Position numbers and translations under genes: made by a program. A stretch of 64,000 nucleotides of DNA, taken from the NCBI GenBank assembly GCA_007449985.2, contig VIIQ02000634.1, positions 82,281-146,280 on the forward strand, read 5' to 3'. This document shows, piece after piece, positions 39,401-51,772 of this stretch. The stretch's first letter is position 1. Every line of letters starts with the position of its first letter. The notes beneath the pieces are model-generated. The model searched no databases, was not told the DNA's origin, and saw only the letters and a program-made list of their open reading frames with translations. Source of the DNA: Desmodesmus armatus (lineage: Eukaryota > Chlorophyta > Chlorophyceae > Sphaeropleales > Scenedesmaceae).

Positions 39401-40067
39401 TAGTATATCAAGTATAGGCGCTTCTATCAACTTGTGCCTGAACCAGACCAACCAACAACTGCTGAACCAACTGAGCTACATTCATTGAGGCTTGACAACT
39501 TTATTGCCCAGAAAACCAAATCAGAACATATATACCCCAGACAGCACTGGGCATTGACTAAGTATAAGGGGCCGAACAGGATAGCGCGGTGCCACAATCA
39601 AGCAGCACAAGGGATACAAGGCAGCTGGTGAGCAGGCTATAAGCGCCCACCGCAGTATCCTGCCGTGCATTGTGCTACACTGTGTCGCCTACACATTCTT
39701 CGAAGCACAGACGTGACGCCCCATCATTGGCTGTGTGCCACGGTGGACTGTCAGCCTCAGTGTCATCCCCAGTGACAGCCTGCACAGACAGAATCACGTG
39801 GCAGCAAGGGGTCAGCTTGTCTCACTGCCATTGATTATTCTGCAGGGTGTTGCTGTTGGTGCCTGCACAATAGCATCCTGCTGGCTGGCGGCGGCATGCT
39901 GAAAGTCCCAGCATGAAGTCTTGTGTCAGCAGCCCAAAATTACCTCCAAGTTGAAGCTCTACAACGGAAAGGTCGCAGTAGATGAATCAGTTACTGCCCA
40001 AACAAAACAACCAGCCATGTGAATTTGCCAACCTGCCCTGCCCTGCTTACCTGAATTGAGTGTGGAA
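36442..40067. other. Gene-poor region between the two secreted-protein pairs
   Basis: I see no complete gene. Three exon-like segments on the plus strand have AG borders or readable frames: about 37988-38190 (Arg/Lys/Asn-rich, FNPERSRNQNTTAKKGMKD), 38373-38502 (VYKVQNHSFPTAQSYSYRID) and 38790-38941 (a Lys-rich end, TATGKKAKKTSKVGWQHQSN, TGA). They could belong to one more secreted-protein gene, but I could not join them. TGCATGCATGCA words occur near 39045-39065. Confidence 0.3.
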
Positions 40068-43000
40068 TCAGGGCTCAACTGCAGCCTTCTTGCAGTGGTC
40101 GCCATGGCAGGAGTCAGCCTCGACGGCGACGTGGCCATGCTTCTTCTTTGAGCCGTGGGCCTCACCATATGCCTTAGCGTAGGTCTTCTTCTCATCAGCG
40201 TAGGTCTTGGCATCTCCGTAGCTGGACTCGCCCTTGCCATACACGTAGGCGTTAGACTTGCTGTCTGCAGGCAGAGAGGGGGCAGCACAGGGTGGCAGCA
40301 GGTCAACACAGCTGACAGCATGCACTGTCCATGGCATGGTGGTGCCAACAATGGTGGTCAGGCTGGCAGTGTTGCTGTGGCTGCCTGTTGCATGCCAGCT
40401 GCAGCCATCCAGCACCGACAGCCTCTCCATGGATGCATGCAGCAGCCGGTGTGATGCACAGGCCGGCGGGTGTGCTCAGCTGATGCTGCAGGGGCCAGGG
40501 ATTTGCGACCTGTCACTGCTGTGTTGGGCTGTGGCTGGGCACTGTCCCCTGCCAGGAACCCATTGGCACCCTCTAGGACAGCGGGAGGCAGCATCAGTCC
40601 AGGTGCTGAGCGTTTTGACTTACCCTTCCTCCTGGGTGGCCCATACACGGGGTGCTTCTTTGGGGCAGCCTGCTTCTGGCTCAGCAACAGGCGCTTGTAG
40701 CCGTTCTCCGCGGGGGTGTCGTCCTTCTTGCAGTGGCCGCCATGGCAGGAGTCAGTTGAGATGACAACGTGGCCATGCTTCTTCTTTGAGCCGTGGGCCT
40801 CACCATATGCCTTGGCGTAGGTCTTCTTCTCATCAGCGTAGGTCTTGGCATCTCCGTAGGAGGACTCGCCCTTGCCATACACGTAGGCGGTGGAGATGCT
40901 GTCTGCAGGCAGAGAGGGGGCAGCAGAGGGTGGCAGCAGGTGAAGAGGACATCTGTCAGCATGCACTGGTGGTGCCGACATTGCTGGTCAGGCTGGTAGT
41001 GTGACTGTGGCTGCCTGTTGCATGCCAGCTGCAGCCATCCAGCACTGACAGCCTCTCCATGGATGCATGCAGCAGCCGGTGTGATGCACAGGCCGACGGG
41101 TGTGCTCAGCTGATGCTGCAGGGGCCAGGGATATGCGGCCTGCCACTGCTGTGTTGGGCTGTGGCTGGGCACTGTCCCCTGCCAGGAACCCATTGGCACA
41201 CTCTAGGACAGCGGGAGGCAGCATCAGTCCAGGTGCTGAGCGTTTTGACTTACCCTTCCTCCTGGGTGGCCCATACACGGGGTGCTTCTTTGGGGCAGCG
41301 TGCTTCTGGCTCAGCAACATGCGCTTGAAGCCGTTCTCCGCGGGGGTGTCGTCCTTCTTGCAGTGGTCGCCATGGCAGGAGTCAGCTTCGATGACGATGT
41401 GGCCATGCTTCTTCTTTGAGCCGTGGGCCTCACCATATGCCTTAGCGTAGGTCTTCTTCTCATCAGCATAGGTCTTGGCATCTCCGTAGCTGGACTCGCC
41501 CTTGCCATACACGTAGGCGGTGGAGATGCTGTCTGCAGGCAGAGAGGGGGCAGCAGAGGGTGGCAGCAGGTGAAGAGGACATCTGTCAGCATGCACTGTC
41601 CATGGCATGGTGGTGCCGACATTGTTGATCAGGCTGGTAGTGTTGCCGTGGCTGCCTGTTGCATGCCAGCTGCAGCCAGCCAGCAGTACTGACAGCCTCT
41701 CCATGGATGCATGCAGCAGCCGGTGTGATGCACAGGCCGGCGGGTGTGCTCAGCTGATGCTGCAGGGGCCAGGGATATGCGGCCTGTCACTGCTGTGTTG
41801 GGCTGTGGCTGGGCACTGTCCCCTGCCAGGAACCCATTGGCACACTCTAGGACAGCGGGAGGCAGCATCAGTCCAGGTGCTGAGCGTTTTGACTTACCCT
41901 TCCTCCTGGGTGGCCCATACACGGGGTGCTTCTTTGGGGCAGCTTGCTTCTGGCTCAGCAACAGGCGCTTGTAGCCGTTCTCTGCGGGGGTGTCGTCCTT
42001 CTTGCAGTGGTCGCCATGGCAGGAGTCAGTTGAGATGACAACGTGGCCATGCTTCTTCTTTGAGCCGTGGGCCTCACCATATGCCTTGGCGTAGGTCTTC
42101 TTCTCATCAGCGTAGGTCTTGGCATCTCCGTAGGAGGACTCGCCCTTGCCATACACGTAGGCGGTGGAGATGCTGTCTGCAGGCAGAGAGGGGGCAGCAG
42201 AGGGTGGCAGCAGGTGAAGAGGACATCTGTCAGCATGCACTGGTGGTGCCGACATTGTTGATCAGGCTGGTAGTGTTGCTGTGGCTGCCTGCTGCATGCC
42301 AGCTGCAGCCAGCCAGCAGTACTGACAGCCTCTCCATGGATGCATGCAGCAGCCGGTGTGGTGCGCAGGCCGGCGGGTGTGCTCAGCTGATGCTGCAGGG
42401 GCCAGGGATATGCGGCCTGTCACTGCTGTGTTGGGCTGTGGCTGGGCACTGTCCCCTGCCAGGAACCCATTGGCACACTCTAGGACAGCGGGAGGCAGCA
42501 TCAGTCCAGGTGCTGAGCGTTTGACTTACCCTTCCTCCTGGGTGGCCCATACACGGGGTGCTTCTTTGGGGCAGCCTGCTTCTGGCTCAGCAACATGCGC
42601 TTGAAGCCGTTCTCCGCGGGGGTGTCGTCCTTCTTGCAGTGGTCGCCATGGCAGGAGTCAGCTTCGATGACGATGTGGCCATGCTTCTTCTTTGAGCCGT
42701 GGGCCTCACCATATGCCTTAGCGTAGGTCTTCTTCTCATCAGCATAGGTCTTGGCATCTCCGTAGCTGGACTCGCCCTTGCCATACACGTAGGCGGTGGA
42801 GATGCTGTCTGCAGGCAGAGAGGGGGCAGCAGAGGGTGGCAGCAGGTGAAGAGGACATCTGTCAGCATGCACTGTCCATGGCATGGTGGTGCCGACATTG
42901 TTGATCAGGCTGGTAGTGTTGCCGTGGCTGCCTGTTGCATGCCAGCTGCAGCCAGCCAGCAGTACTGACAGCCTCTCCATGGATGCATGCAGCAGCCGGT

Positions 43001-46000
43001 GTGATGCATAGGCCGGCGGGTGTGCTCAGCTGATGCTGCAGGGGCCAGGGATATGCGGCCTGTCACTGCTGTGTTGGGCTGTGGCTGGGCACTGTCCCCT
43101 GCCAGGAACCCATTGGCACACTCTAGGACAGCGGGAGGCAGCATCAGTCCAGGTGCTGAGCGTTTTGACTTACCCTTCCTCTTGGGTGGCCCATACACGG
43201 GGAGCTTCTTTGGGGCAGCCTGCTTCTGGCTCAGCAACAGGCGCTTGTAGCCGTTCCCCGCGGGGGTGTCGTCCTTCTTGCAGTGGTCGCCATGGCAGGA
43301 GTCAGTTGAGATGACAACGTGGCCATGCTTCTTCTTTGAGCCGTGGGCCTCACCATATGCCTTGGCGTAGGTCTTCTTCTCATCAGCGTAGGTCTTGGCA
43401 TCTCCGTAGGAGGACTCGCCCTTGCCATACACGTAGGCGGTGGAGATGCTGTCTGCAGGCAGAGAGGGGGCAGCAGAGGGTGGCAGCAGGTGAAGAGGAC
43501 ATCTGTCAGCATGCACTGTCCATGGCATGGTGGTGCCAGCAATGGTGGTCAGGCTGGCAGTGTTGCTGTGGCTGCCTGTTGCATGCCAGCTGCAGCCAGC
43601 CAGCAATGACATGCCGTGTGATGCACAGGCCAGCGGGTGTGCTCAGCTGATGCTGCAGGCGCCAGGGATATGCGGCCTGTCACTGCTGTGTTGGGCTGTG
43701 GCTGGGCCCAGCCACTGTCCCCTGCCAGGGACTCACTGGCACACGCTAGGAGAGCAGGAGGCAGCAACAGTCCAGGTGCTGAGCGATTGACTTACCCTTC
43801 CTCCTGGGTGGCCCATACACAGGGTGCTTCTTTGGGGCAGCCTGCCTCTGGCTCAGCAACAGGCGTTTGTAGCCGTTCTCCGCGGGGGTGTCGTCCTTCT
43901 TGCAGTGGTCGCCATGGCAGGAGTCAGCTTCGATGACGATGCGGCCATGCTTCTTCTTTGAGCCGTGGGCCTCACCATATGCCTTGGCGTAGGTCTTCTT
44001 CTCATCAGCATAGGTCTTGGCACCTCCGTAGGAGGACTCGCCCTTGCCATACACGTAGGCGGTGGAGATGCTGTCTGCAGGCAGAGAGGGGGCAGCAGAG
44101 GGTGGCAGCAGGTGAAGAGGACATCTGTCAGCATGCACTGGTGGTGCCGACATTGCTGGTCAGGCTGGTAGTGTGACTGTGGCTGCCTGTTGCATGCCAG
44201 CTGCAGCCATCCAGCAGTACTGACAGCCTCTCCATGGATGCATGCAGCAGCCGGTGTGATGCACAGGCCGGCGGGTGTGCTCAGCTGATGCTGCAGGGGC
44301 CAGGGATATGCGGCCTGCCACTGCTGTGTTGGGCTGTGGCTGGGCCCAGCCACTGTCCCCTGCCAGGGACTCACTGGCACACTCTAGGACAGCGGGAGGC
44401 AGCATCAGTCCAGGTGCTGAGCGATTGACTTACCCTTCCTCCTGGGTGGCCCATACACGGGGTGCTTCTTTGGGGCAGCCTGCTTCTGGCTCAGCAACAT
44501 GCGCTTGAAGCCGTTCTCCGCGGGGGTGTCGTCCTTCTTGCAGTGGTCGCCATGGCAGGAGTCAGCTTCGATGACGATGTGGCCATGCTTCTTCTTTGAG
44601 CCGTGGGCCTCACCATATGCCTTAGCGTAGGTCTTCTTCTCATCAGCATAGGTCTTGGCATCTCCGTAGCTGGACTCGCCCTTGCCATACACGTAGGCGG
44701 TGGAGGTGCTGTCTGCAGGCAGAGAGGGGGCAGTAGAGGGTGGCAGCAGGTGAAGAGGACATCTGTCAGCATGCACTGTCCATGGCATGGTGGTGCCGAC
44801 ATTGTTGATCAGGCTGGTAGTGTTGCCGTGGCTGCCTGTTGCATGCCAGCTGCAGCCAGCCAGCAGTACTGACAGCCTCTCCATGGATGCATGCAGCAGC
44901 CGGTGTGATGCACAGGCCGGCGGGTGTGCTCAGCTGATGCTGCAGGGGCCAGGGATATGCGGCCTGTCACTGCTGTGTTGGGCTGTGCCTGGGCCCAGCC
45001 ACTGTCCCCTGCCAGGGACTCACTGGCACACTCTAGGACAGCGGGAGGCAGCATCAGTCCAGGTGCTGAGCGATTGACTTACCCTTCCTCCTGGGTGGCC
45101 CATACACGGGGTGCTTCTTTGGGGCAGCCTGCTTCTGGCTCAGCAACATGCGCTTGAAGCCGTTCTCCGCGGGGGTGTCGTCCTTCTTGCAGTGGTCGCC
45201 ATGGCAGGAGTCAGCTTCGATGACGATGTGGCCATGCTTCTTCTTTGAGCCGTGGGCCTCACCATATGCCTTAGCGTAGGTCTTCTTCTCATCAGCATAG
45301 GTCTTGGCATCTCCGTAGCTGGACTCGCCCTTGCCATACACGTAGGCGGTGGAGGTGCTGTCTGCAGGCAGAGAGGGGGCAGCAGAGGGTGGCAGCAGGT
45401 GAAGAGGACATCTGTCAGCATGCACTGTCCATGGCATGGTGGTGCCGACATTGTTGATCAGGCTGGTAGTGTTGCCGTGGCTGCCTGTTGCATGCCAGCT
45501 GCAGCCAGCCAGCAGTACTGACAGCCTCTCCATGGATGCATGCAGCAGCCGGTGTGATGCATAGGCCGGCGGGTGTGCTCAGCTGATGCTGCAGGGGCCA
45601 GGGATATGCGGCCTGTCACTGCTGTGTTGGGCTGTGGCTGGGCACTGTCCCCTGCCAGGAACCCATTGGCACACTCTAGGACAGCGGGAGGCAGCATCAG
45701 TCCAGGTGCTGAGCGTTTTGACTTACCCTTCCTCTTGGGTGGCCCATACACGGGGAGCTTCTTTGGGGCAGCCTGCTTCTGGCTCAGCAACAGGCGCTTG
45801 TAGCCGTTCCCCGCGGGGGTGTCGTCCTTCTTGCAGTGGTCGCCATGGCAGGAGTCAGTTGAGATGACAACGTAGCCATGCTTCTTCTTTGAGCCGTGGG
45901 CCTCACCATATGCCTTGGCGTAGGTCTTCTTCTCATCAGCGTAGGTCTTGGCATCTCCGTAGGAGGACTCGCCCTTGCCATACACGTAGGCGGTGGAGAT

Positions 46001-49000
46001 GCTGTCTGCAGGCAGAGAGGGGGCAGCAGAGGGTGGCAGCAGGTGAAGAGGACATCTGTCAGCATGCACTGTCCATGGCATGGTGGTGCCAGCAATGGTG
46101 GTCAGGCTGGCAGTGTTGCTGTGGCTGCCTGTTGCATGCCAGCTGCAGCCAGCCAGCAATGACATGCCGTGTGATGCACAGGCCAGCGGGTGTGCTCAGC
46201 TGATGCTGCAGGCGCCAGGGATATGCGGCCTGTCACTGCTGTGTTGGGCTGTGGCTGGGCCCAGCCACTGTCCCCTGCCAGGGACTCACTGGCACACGCT
46301 AGGAGAGCAGGAGGCAGCAACAGTCCAGGTGCTGAGCGATTGACTTACCCTTCCTCCTGGGTGGCCCATACACAGGGTGCTTCTTTGGGGCAGCCTGCCT
46401 CTGGCTCAGCAACAGGCGTTTGTAGCCGTTCTCCGCGGGGGTGTCGTCCTTCTTGCAGTGGTCGCCATGGCAGGAGTCAGCTTCGATGACGATGTGGCCA
46501 TGCTTCTTCTTTGAGCCGTGGGCCTCACCATATGCCTTGGCGTAGGTCTTCTTCTCATCAGCATAGGTCTTGGCATCTCCGTAGGAGGACTCGCCCTTGC
46601 CATACACGTAGGCGGTGGAGATGCTGTCTGCAGGCAGAGAGGGGGCAGCAGAGGGTGGCAGCAGGTGAAGAGGACATCTGTCAGCATGCACTGGTGGTGC
46701 CGACATTGCTGGTCAGGCTGGTAGTGTGACTGTGGCTGCCTGTTGCATGCCAGCTGCAGCCATCCAGCAGTACTGACAGCCTCTCCATGGATGCATGCAG
46801 CAGCCGGTGTGATGCACAGGCCGGCGGGTGTGCTCAGCTGATGCTGCAGGGGCCAGGGATATGCGGCCTGTCACTGCTGTGTTGGGCTGTGGCTGGGCCC
46901 AGCCACTGTCCCCTGCCAGGGACTCACTGGCACACTCTAGGACAGCGGGAGGCAGCATCAGTCCAGGTGCTGAGCGATTGACTTACCCTTCCTCCTGGGT
47001 GGCCCATACACGGGGTGCTTCTTTGGGGCAGCCTGCTTCTGGCTCAGCAACATGCGCTTGAAGCCGTTCTCCGCGGGGGTGTCGTCCTTCTTGCAGTGGT
47101 CGCCATGGCAGGAGTCAGCTTCGATGACGATGTGGCCATGCTTCTTCTTTGAGCCGTGGGCCTCACCATATGCCTTAGCGTAGGTCTTCTTCTCATCAGC
47201 ATAGGTCTTGGCATCTTCGTAGCTGGACTCGCCCTTGCCATACACGTAGGCGGTGGAGGTGCTGTCTGCAGGCAGAGAGGGGGCAGCAGAGGGTGGCAGC
47301 AGGTGAAGAGGACATCTGTCAGCATGCACTGTCCATGGCATGGTGGTGCCGACATTGTTGATCAGGCTGGTAGTGTTGCTGTGGCTGCCTGTTGCATGCC
47401 AGCTGCAGCCAGCCAGCAGTACTGACAGCCTCTCCATGGATGCATGCAGCAGCCGGTGTGATGCATAGGCCGGCGGGTGTGCTCAGCTGATGCTGCAGGG
47501 GCCAGGGATATGCGGCCTGTCACTGCTGTGTTGGGCTGTGGCTGGGCACTGTCCCCTGCCAGGAACCCATTGGCACACTCTAGGACAGCGGGAGGCAGCA
47601 TCAGTCCAGGTGCTGAGCGTTTTGACTTACCCTTCCTCTTGGGTGGCCCATACACGGGGAGCTTCTTTGGGGCAGCCTGCTTCTGGCTCAGCAACAGGCG
47701 CTTGTAGCCGTTCCCCGCGGGGGTGTCGTCCTTCTTGCAGTGGTCGCCATGGCAGGAGTCAGTTGAGATGACAACGTGGCCATGCTTCTTCTTTGAGCCG
47801 TGGGCCTCACCATATGCCTTGGCGTAGGTCTTCTTCTCATCAGCGTAGGTCTTGGCATCTCCGTAGGAGGACTCGCCCTTGCCATACACGTAGGCGGTGG
47901 AGATGCTGTCTGCAGGCAGAGAGGGGGCAGCAGAGGGTGGCAGCAGGTGAAGAGGACATCTGTCAGCATGCACTGTCCATGGCATGGTGGTGCCAGCAAT
48001 GGTGGTCAGGCTGGCAGTGTTGCTGTGGCTGCCTGTTGCATGCCAGCTGCAGCCAGCCAGCAATGACATGCCGTGTGATGCACAGGCCAGCGGGTGTGCT
48101 CAGCTGATGCTGCAGGCGCCAGGGATATGCGGCCTGTCACTGCTGTGTTGGGCTGTGGCTGGGCCCAGCCACTGTCCCCTGCCAGGGACTCACTGGCACA
48201 CGCTAGGAGAGCAGGAGGCAGCAACAGTCCAGGTGCTGAGCGATTGACTTACCCTTCCTCCTGGGTGGCCCATACACAGGGTGCTTCTTTGGGGCAGCCT
48301 GCCTCTGGCTCAGCAACAGGCGTTTGTAGCCGTTCTCCGCGGGGGTGTCGTCCTTCTTGCAGTGGTCGCCATGGCAGGAGTCAGCTTCGATGACGATGTG
48401 GCCATGCTTCTTCTTTGAGCCGTGGGCCTCACCATATGCCTTGGCGTAGGTCTTCTTCTCATCAGCATAGGTCTTGGCATCTCCGTAGGAGGACTCGCCC
48501 TTGCCATACACGTAGGCGGTGGAGATGCTGTCTGCAGGCAGAGAGGGGGCAGCAGAGGGTGGCAGCAGGTGAAGAGGACATCTGTCAGCATGCACTGGTG
48601 GTGCCGACATTGCTGGTCAGGCTGGTAGTGTGACTGTGGCTGCCTGTTGCATGCCAGCTGCAGCCATCCAGCAGTACTGACAGCCTCTCCATGGATGCAT
48701 GCAGCAGCCGGTGTGATGCACAGGCCGGCGGGTGTGCTCAGCTGATGCTGCAGGGGCCAGGGATATGCGGCCTGCCACTGCTGTGTTGGGCTGTGGCTGG
48801 GCCCAGCCACTGTCCCCTGCCAGGGACTCACTGGCACACTCTAGGACAGCGGGAGGCAGCATCAGTCCAGGTGCTGAGCGATTGACTTACCCTTCCTCCT
48901 GGGTGGCCCATACACGGGGTGCTTCTTTGGGGCAGCCTGCTTCTGGCTCAGCAACATGCGCTTGAAGCCGTTCTCCGCGGGGGTGTCGTCCTTCTTGCAG

Positions 49001-51158
49001 TGGTCGCCATGGCAGGAGTCAGCTTCGATGACGATGTGGCCATGCTTCTTCTTTGAGCCGTGGGCCTCACCATATGCCTTAGCGTAGGTCTTCTTCTCAT
49101 CAGCATAGGTCTTGGCATCTTCGTAGCTGGACTCGCCCTTGCCATACACGTAGGCGGTGGAGATGCTGTCTGCAGGCAGAGAGGGGGCAGCAGAGGGTGG
49201 CAGCAGGTGAAGAGGACATCTGTCAGCATGCACTGTCCATGGCATGGTGGTGCCGACATTGTTGATCAGGCTGGTAGTGTTGCTGTGGCTGCCTGTTGCA
49301 TGCCAGCTGCAGCCAGCCAGCAGTACTGACAGCCTCTCCATGGATGCATGCAGCAGCCGGTGTGATGCATAGGCCGGCGGGTGTGCTCAGCTGATGCTGC
49401 AGGGGCCAGGGATATGCGGCCTGTCACTGCTGTGTTGGGCTGTGGCTGGGCACTGTCCCCTGCCAGGAACCCATTGGCACACTCTAGGACAGCGGGAGGC
49501 AGCATCAGTCCAGGTGCTGAGCGTTTTGACTTACCCTTCCTCTTGGGTGGCCCATACACGGGGAGCTTCTTTGGGGCAGCCTGCTTCTGGCTCAGCAACA
49601 GGCGCTTGTAGCCGTTCCCCGCGGGGGTGTCGTCCTTCTTGCAGTGGTCGCCATGGCAGGAGTCAGTTGAGATGACAACGTGGCCATGCTTCTTCTTTGA
49701 GCCGTGGGCCTCACCATATGCCTTGGCGTAGGTCTTCTTCTCATCAGCGTAGGTCTTGGCATCTCCGTAGGAGGACTCGCCCTTGCCATACACGTAGGCG
49801 GTGGAGATGCTGTCTGCAGGCAGAGAGGGGGCAGCAGAGGGTGGCAGCAGGTGAAGAGGACATCTGTCAGCATGCACTGTCCATGGCATGGTGGTGCCAG
49901 CAATGGTGGTCAGGCTGGCAGTGTTGCTGTGGCTGCCTGTTGCATGCCAGCTGCAGCCAGCCAGCAATGACATGCCGTGTGATGCACAGGCCAGCGGGTG
50001 TGCTCAGCTGATGCTGCAGGCGCCAGGGATATGCGGCCTGTCACTGCTGTGTTGGGCTGTGGCTGGGCCCAGCCACTGTCCCCTGCCAGGGACTCACTGG
50101 CACACGCTAGGAGAGCAGGAGGCAGCAACAGTCCAGGTGCTGAGCAATTGACTTACCCTTCCTCCTGGGTGGCCCATACACAGGGTGCTTCTTTGGGGCA
50201 GCCTGCCTCTGGCTCAGCAACAGGCGTTTGTAGCCGTTCTCCGCGGGGGTGTCGTCCTTCTTGCAGTGGTCGCCATGGCAGGAGTCAGCTTCGATGACGA
50301 TGTGGCCATGCTTCTTCTTTGAACCGTGGGCCTCACCATATGCCTTGGCGTAGGTCTTCTTCTCATCAGCATAGGTCTTGGCATCTCCGTAGGAGGACTC
50401 GCCCTTGCCATACACGTAGGCGGTGGAGATGCTGTCTGCAGGCAGAGAGGGGGCAGCAGAGGGTGGCAGCAGGTGAAGAGGACATCTGTCAGCATGCACT
50501 GTCCATGGCATGGTGGTGCCGACATTGTTGATCAGGCTGGTAGTGTTGCTGTTGCTGCCTGTTGCATGCCAGCTGCAGCCAGCTAGCAGTACTGACAGCC
50601 TCTCCATGGATGCATGCAGCAGCCGGTGTGATGCACAGGCCGGCGGGTGTGCTCAGCTGATGCTGCAGGGGCCAGGGATATGCGGCCTGTCACTGCTGTG
50701 TTGGGCTGTGGCTGGGCACTGTCCCCTGCCAGGAACCCATTGGCACACTCTAGGACAGCGGGAGGCAGCATCAGTCCAGGTCCAGTGCTTAGCGTTTGAC
50801 TTACCCTTCCTCTTGGGTGGCCCATACACGGGGCGCTACTTTGGGGCAGCCTGCTTCTGGCTCAGCAACAGGCGCTTGGCTCCATCCACCTCCAGAGTTG
50901 TTTCTGGCGAGGTTGTCGTAGTTTGCTCAATCACACTTGCGCCTGCAACAACAGCAAAGTAGTGTTCCTACAAGATTGCGTGGCTCCGTGTGATGCAGGG
51001 CTGGATCTTCACGTAGTGTTGCAGGTACGACCTCAATCGTTCTCATAAGCGTGTATGGGTAGCTGCTGACATCTGCTAGGAATCGCCAACTTACATGCGC
51101 TGAGCGCCAGCAATGCCACAACAGCCGAAACCAGCCACACTGTGGCGGGGCGCGCCAT
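40068..51158 (-). CDS. Giant secreted repeat-exon protein, 16 tandem copies of a 93-residue exon (gene C)
   Basis: Nineteen exons: 51095-51158 (signal peptide MARPATVWLVSAVVALLALS), 50805-50942, sixteen 279-nt exons, and 40068-40264 (TGA). The repeat exons start at 50157, 49535, 48891, 48253, 47631, 46987, 46349, 45727, 45083, 44434, 43796, 43174, 42530, 41898, 41254 and 40624. All junctions are phase 1 and every 279-nt exon is open. Each unit reads AYVYGKGESSYGDAKTYADE, then KKTYAKAYGEAHGSKKKHG, a DSCHGDHCKK motif, a KRLLLSQ or KRMLLSQ site, and AAPKKHPVYGPPRRKG. The full reading would be about 1620 residues, very rich in Lys, Tyr, His and Gly. Exon 2 fuses a unique start (ASVIEQTTTTSPETTLEVDG) to the end of a unit and carries an in-frame TAG at 50836-50838 where the units have AAG (Lys). 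Unless this is an error or is bypassed, only a peptide of about 55 residues is made. An extracellular matrix or adhesive role is inferred from composition. Confidence 0.8.
40624..50435 (-). repeat. Exon-intron tandem array with a 1904-bp higher-order repeat
   Basis: Unit spacing measured between exon ends follows 622, 644, 638 and repeats: three unit types (GYKRLLLSQRQ; VVISTDS with GYKRLLLSQKQ; GFKRMLLSQKQ) form a 1904-bp block. The block is exact from 50157 to 48253 and from 48253 to 46349. The next block has one extra unit of the third type (649 bp, 44434/45083). Towards 40624 the spacing drifts (622, 644, 632, 644, 630). Introns of about 340-370 bp look as similar between copies as the exons do. 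Confidence 0.92.
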
Positions 51159-51772
51159 GCTTCGGGTGTGCAAGACTTTGCACCGGCGATAAGCCAGAAA
51201 GCTGAGGGTTGGAAGGGGTGGTGAGTCTTGGAGTTCGCGTGCGCTATATAGGATTGTTGCGGCACCCTTGGATTGGTCGAGTGCCAACGTCGACGGAGCG
51301 CCCAACAGTCCTGGGCACTTGCACTGCCTGGGTAGATTTCAGGAAGGCAGCAATGGTCAATCGGTACGTCCATTTGCAAATGGCTATGCTTCACGTCCGA
51401 CCACACCGCGCCCAACGGACCAACAGTACGATCGCCGTGTTGCTGCCGATTGGTTACGTTGAGTTTCCGAACATCAATGTCTCGAAAACCCTTCATCAGT
51501 TCATAGTTCTAGCTTCTAAAAACGTCAACGACACACAGCGCAGATCAACAAAATCTCGGTTGCGCCGTTGGGGCACGCGGTTGGTCGGGCCTCGTACGCT
51601 TGCAAACGCGGTTGGTCGGGCCTCGTACGCTTGCAAACGGCGGAACAAAACCCGGGCCTCGTACCTCAAACCACCGACCGTTGGTCCTGACCGTGCATAC
51701 ATAAGGTCAATATTTTCTGTAATCAAGCGTTCATCCTGCCTCAGTTCGACTCCCTTACCAAACCCAAACACC
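51159..51772. promoter_or_regulatory. Divergent promoter of pair 2
   Basis: Between gene C (-) and gene D (+). It repeats the pair 1 layout: TATATA (51245-51250) about 87 nt upstream of the gene C ATG, then CTCGACCAATCCAAGGGTG (51263-51281 read on the minus strand), identical over 19 nt to 34905-34923. Nearer gene D a 31-nt direct repeat (GGTTGGTCGGGCCTCGTACG core, at about 51579 and 51610) contains the TTGGTC word also repeated in the other promoter. Confidence 0.75.

Noticed and set aside
40155..50586. Repeated plus-strand open frames (MGLTICLGVGLLL and similar) across the array, with hydrophobic character
   Set aside because: They mirror the minus-strand exons, which have splice sites, a signal peptide and homologues in gene A. 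The plus frames show no such support.
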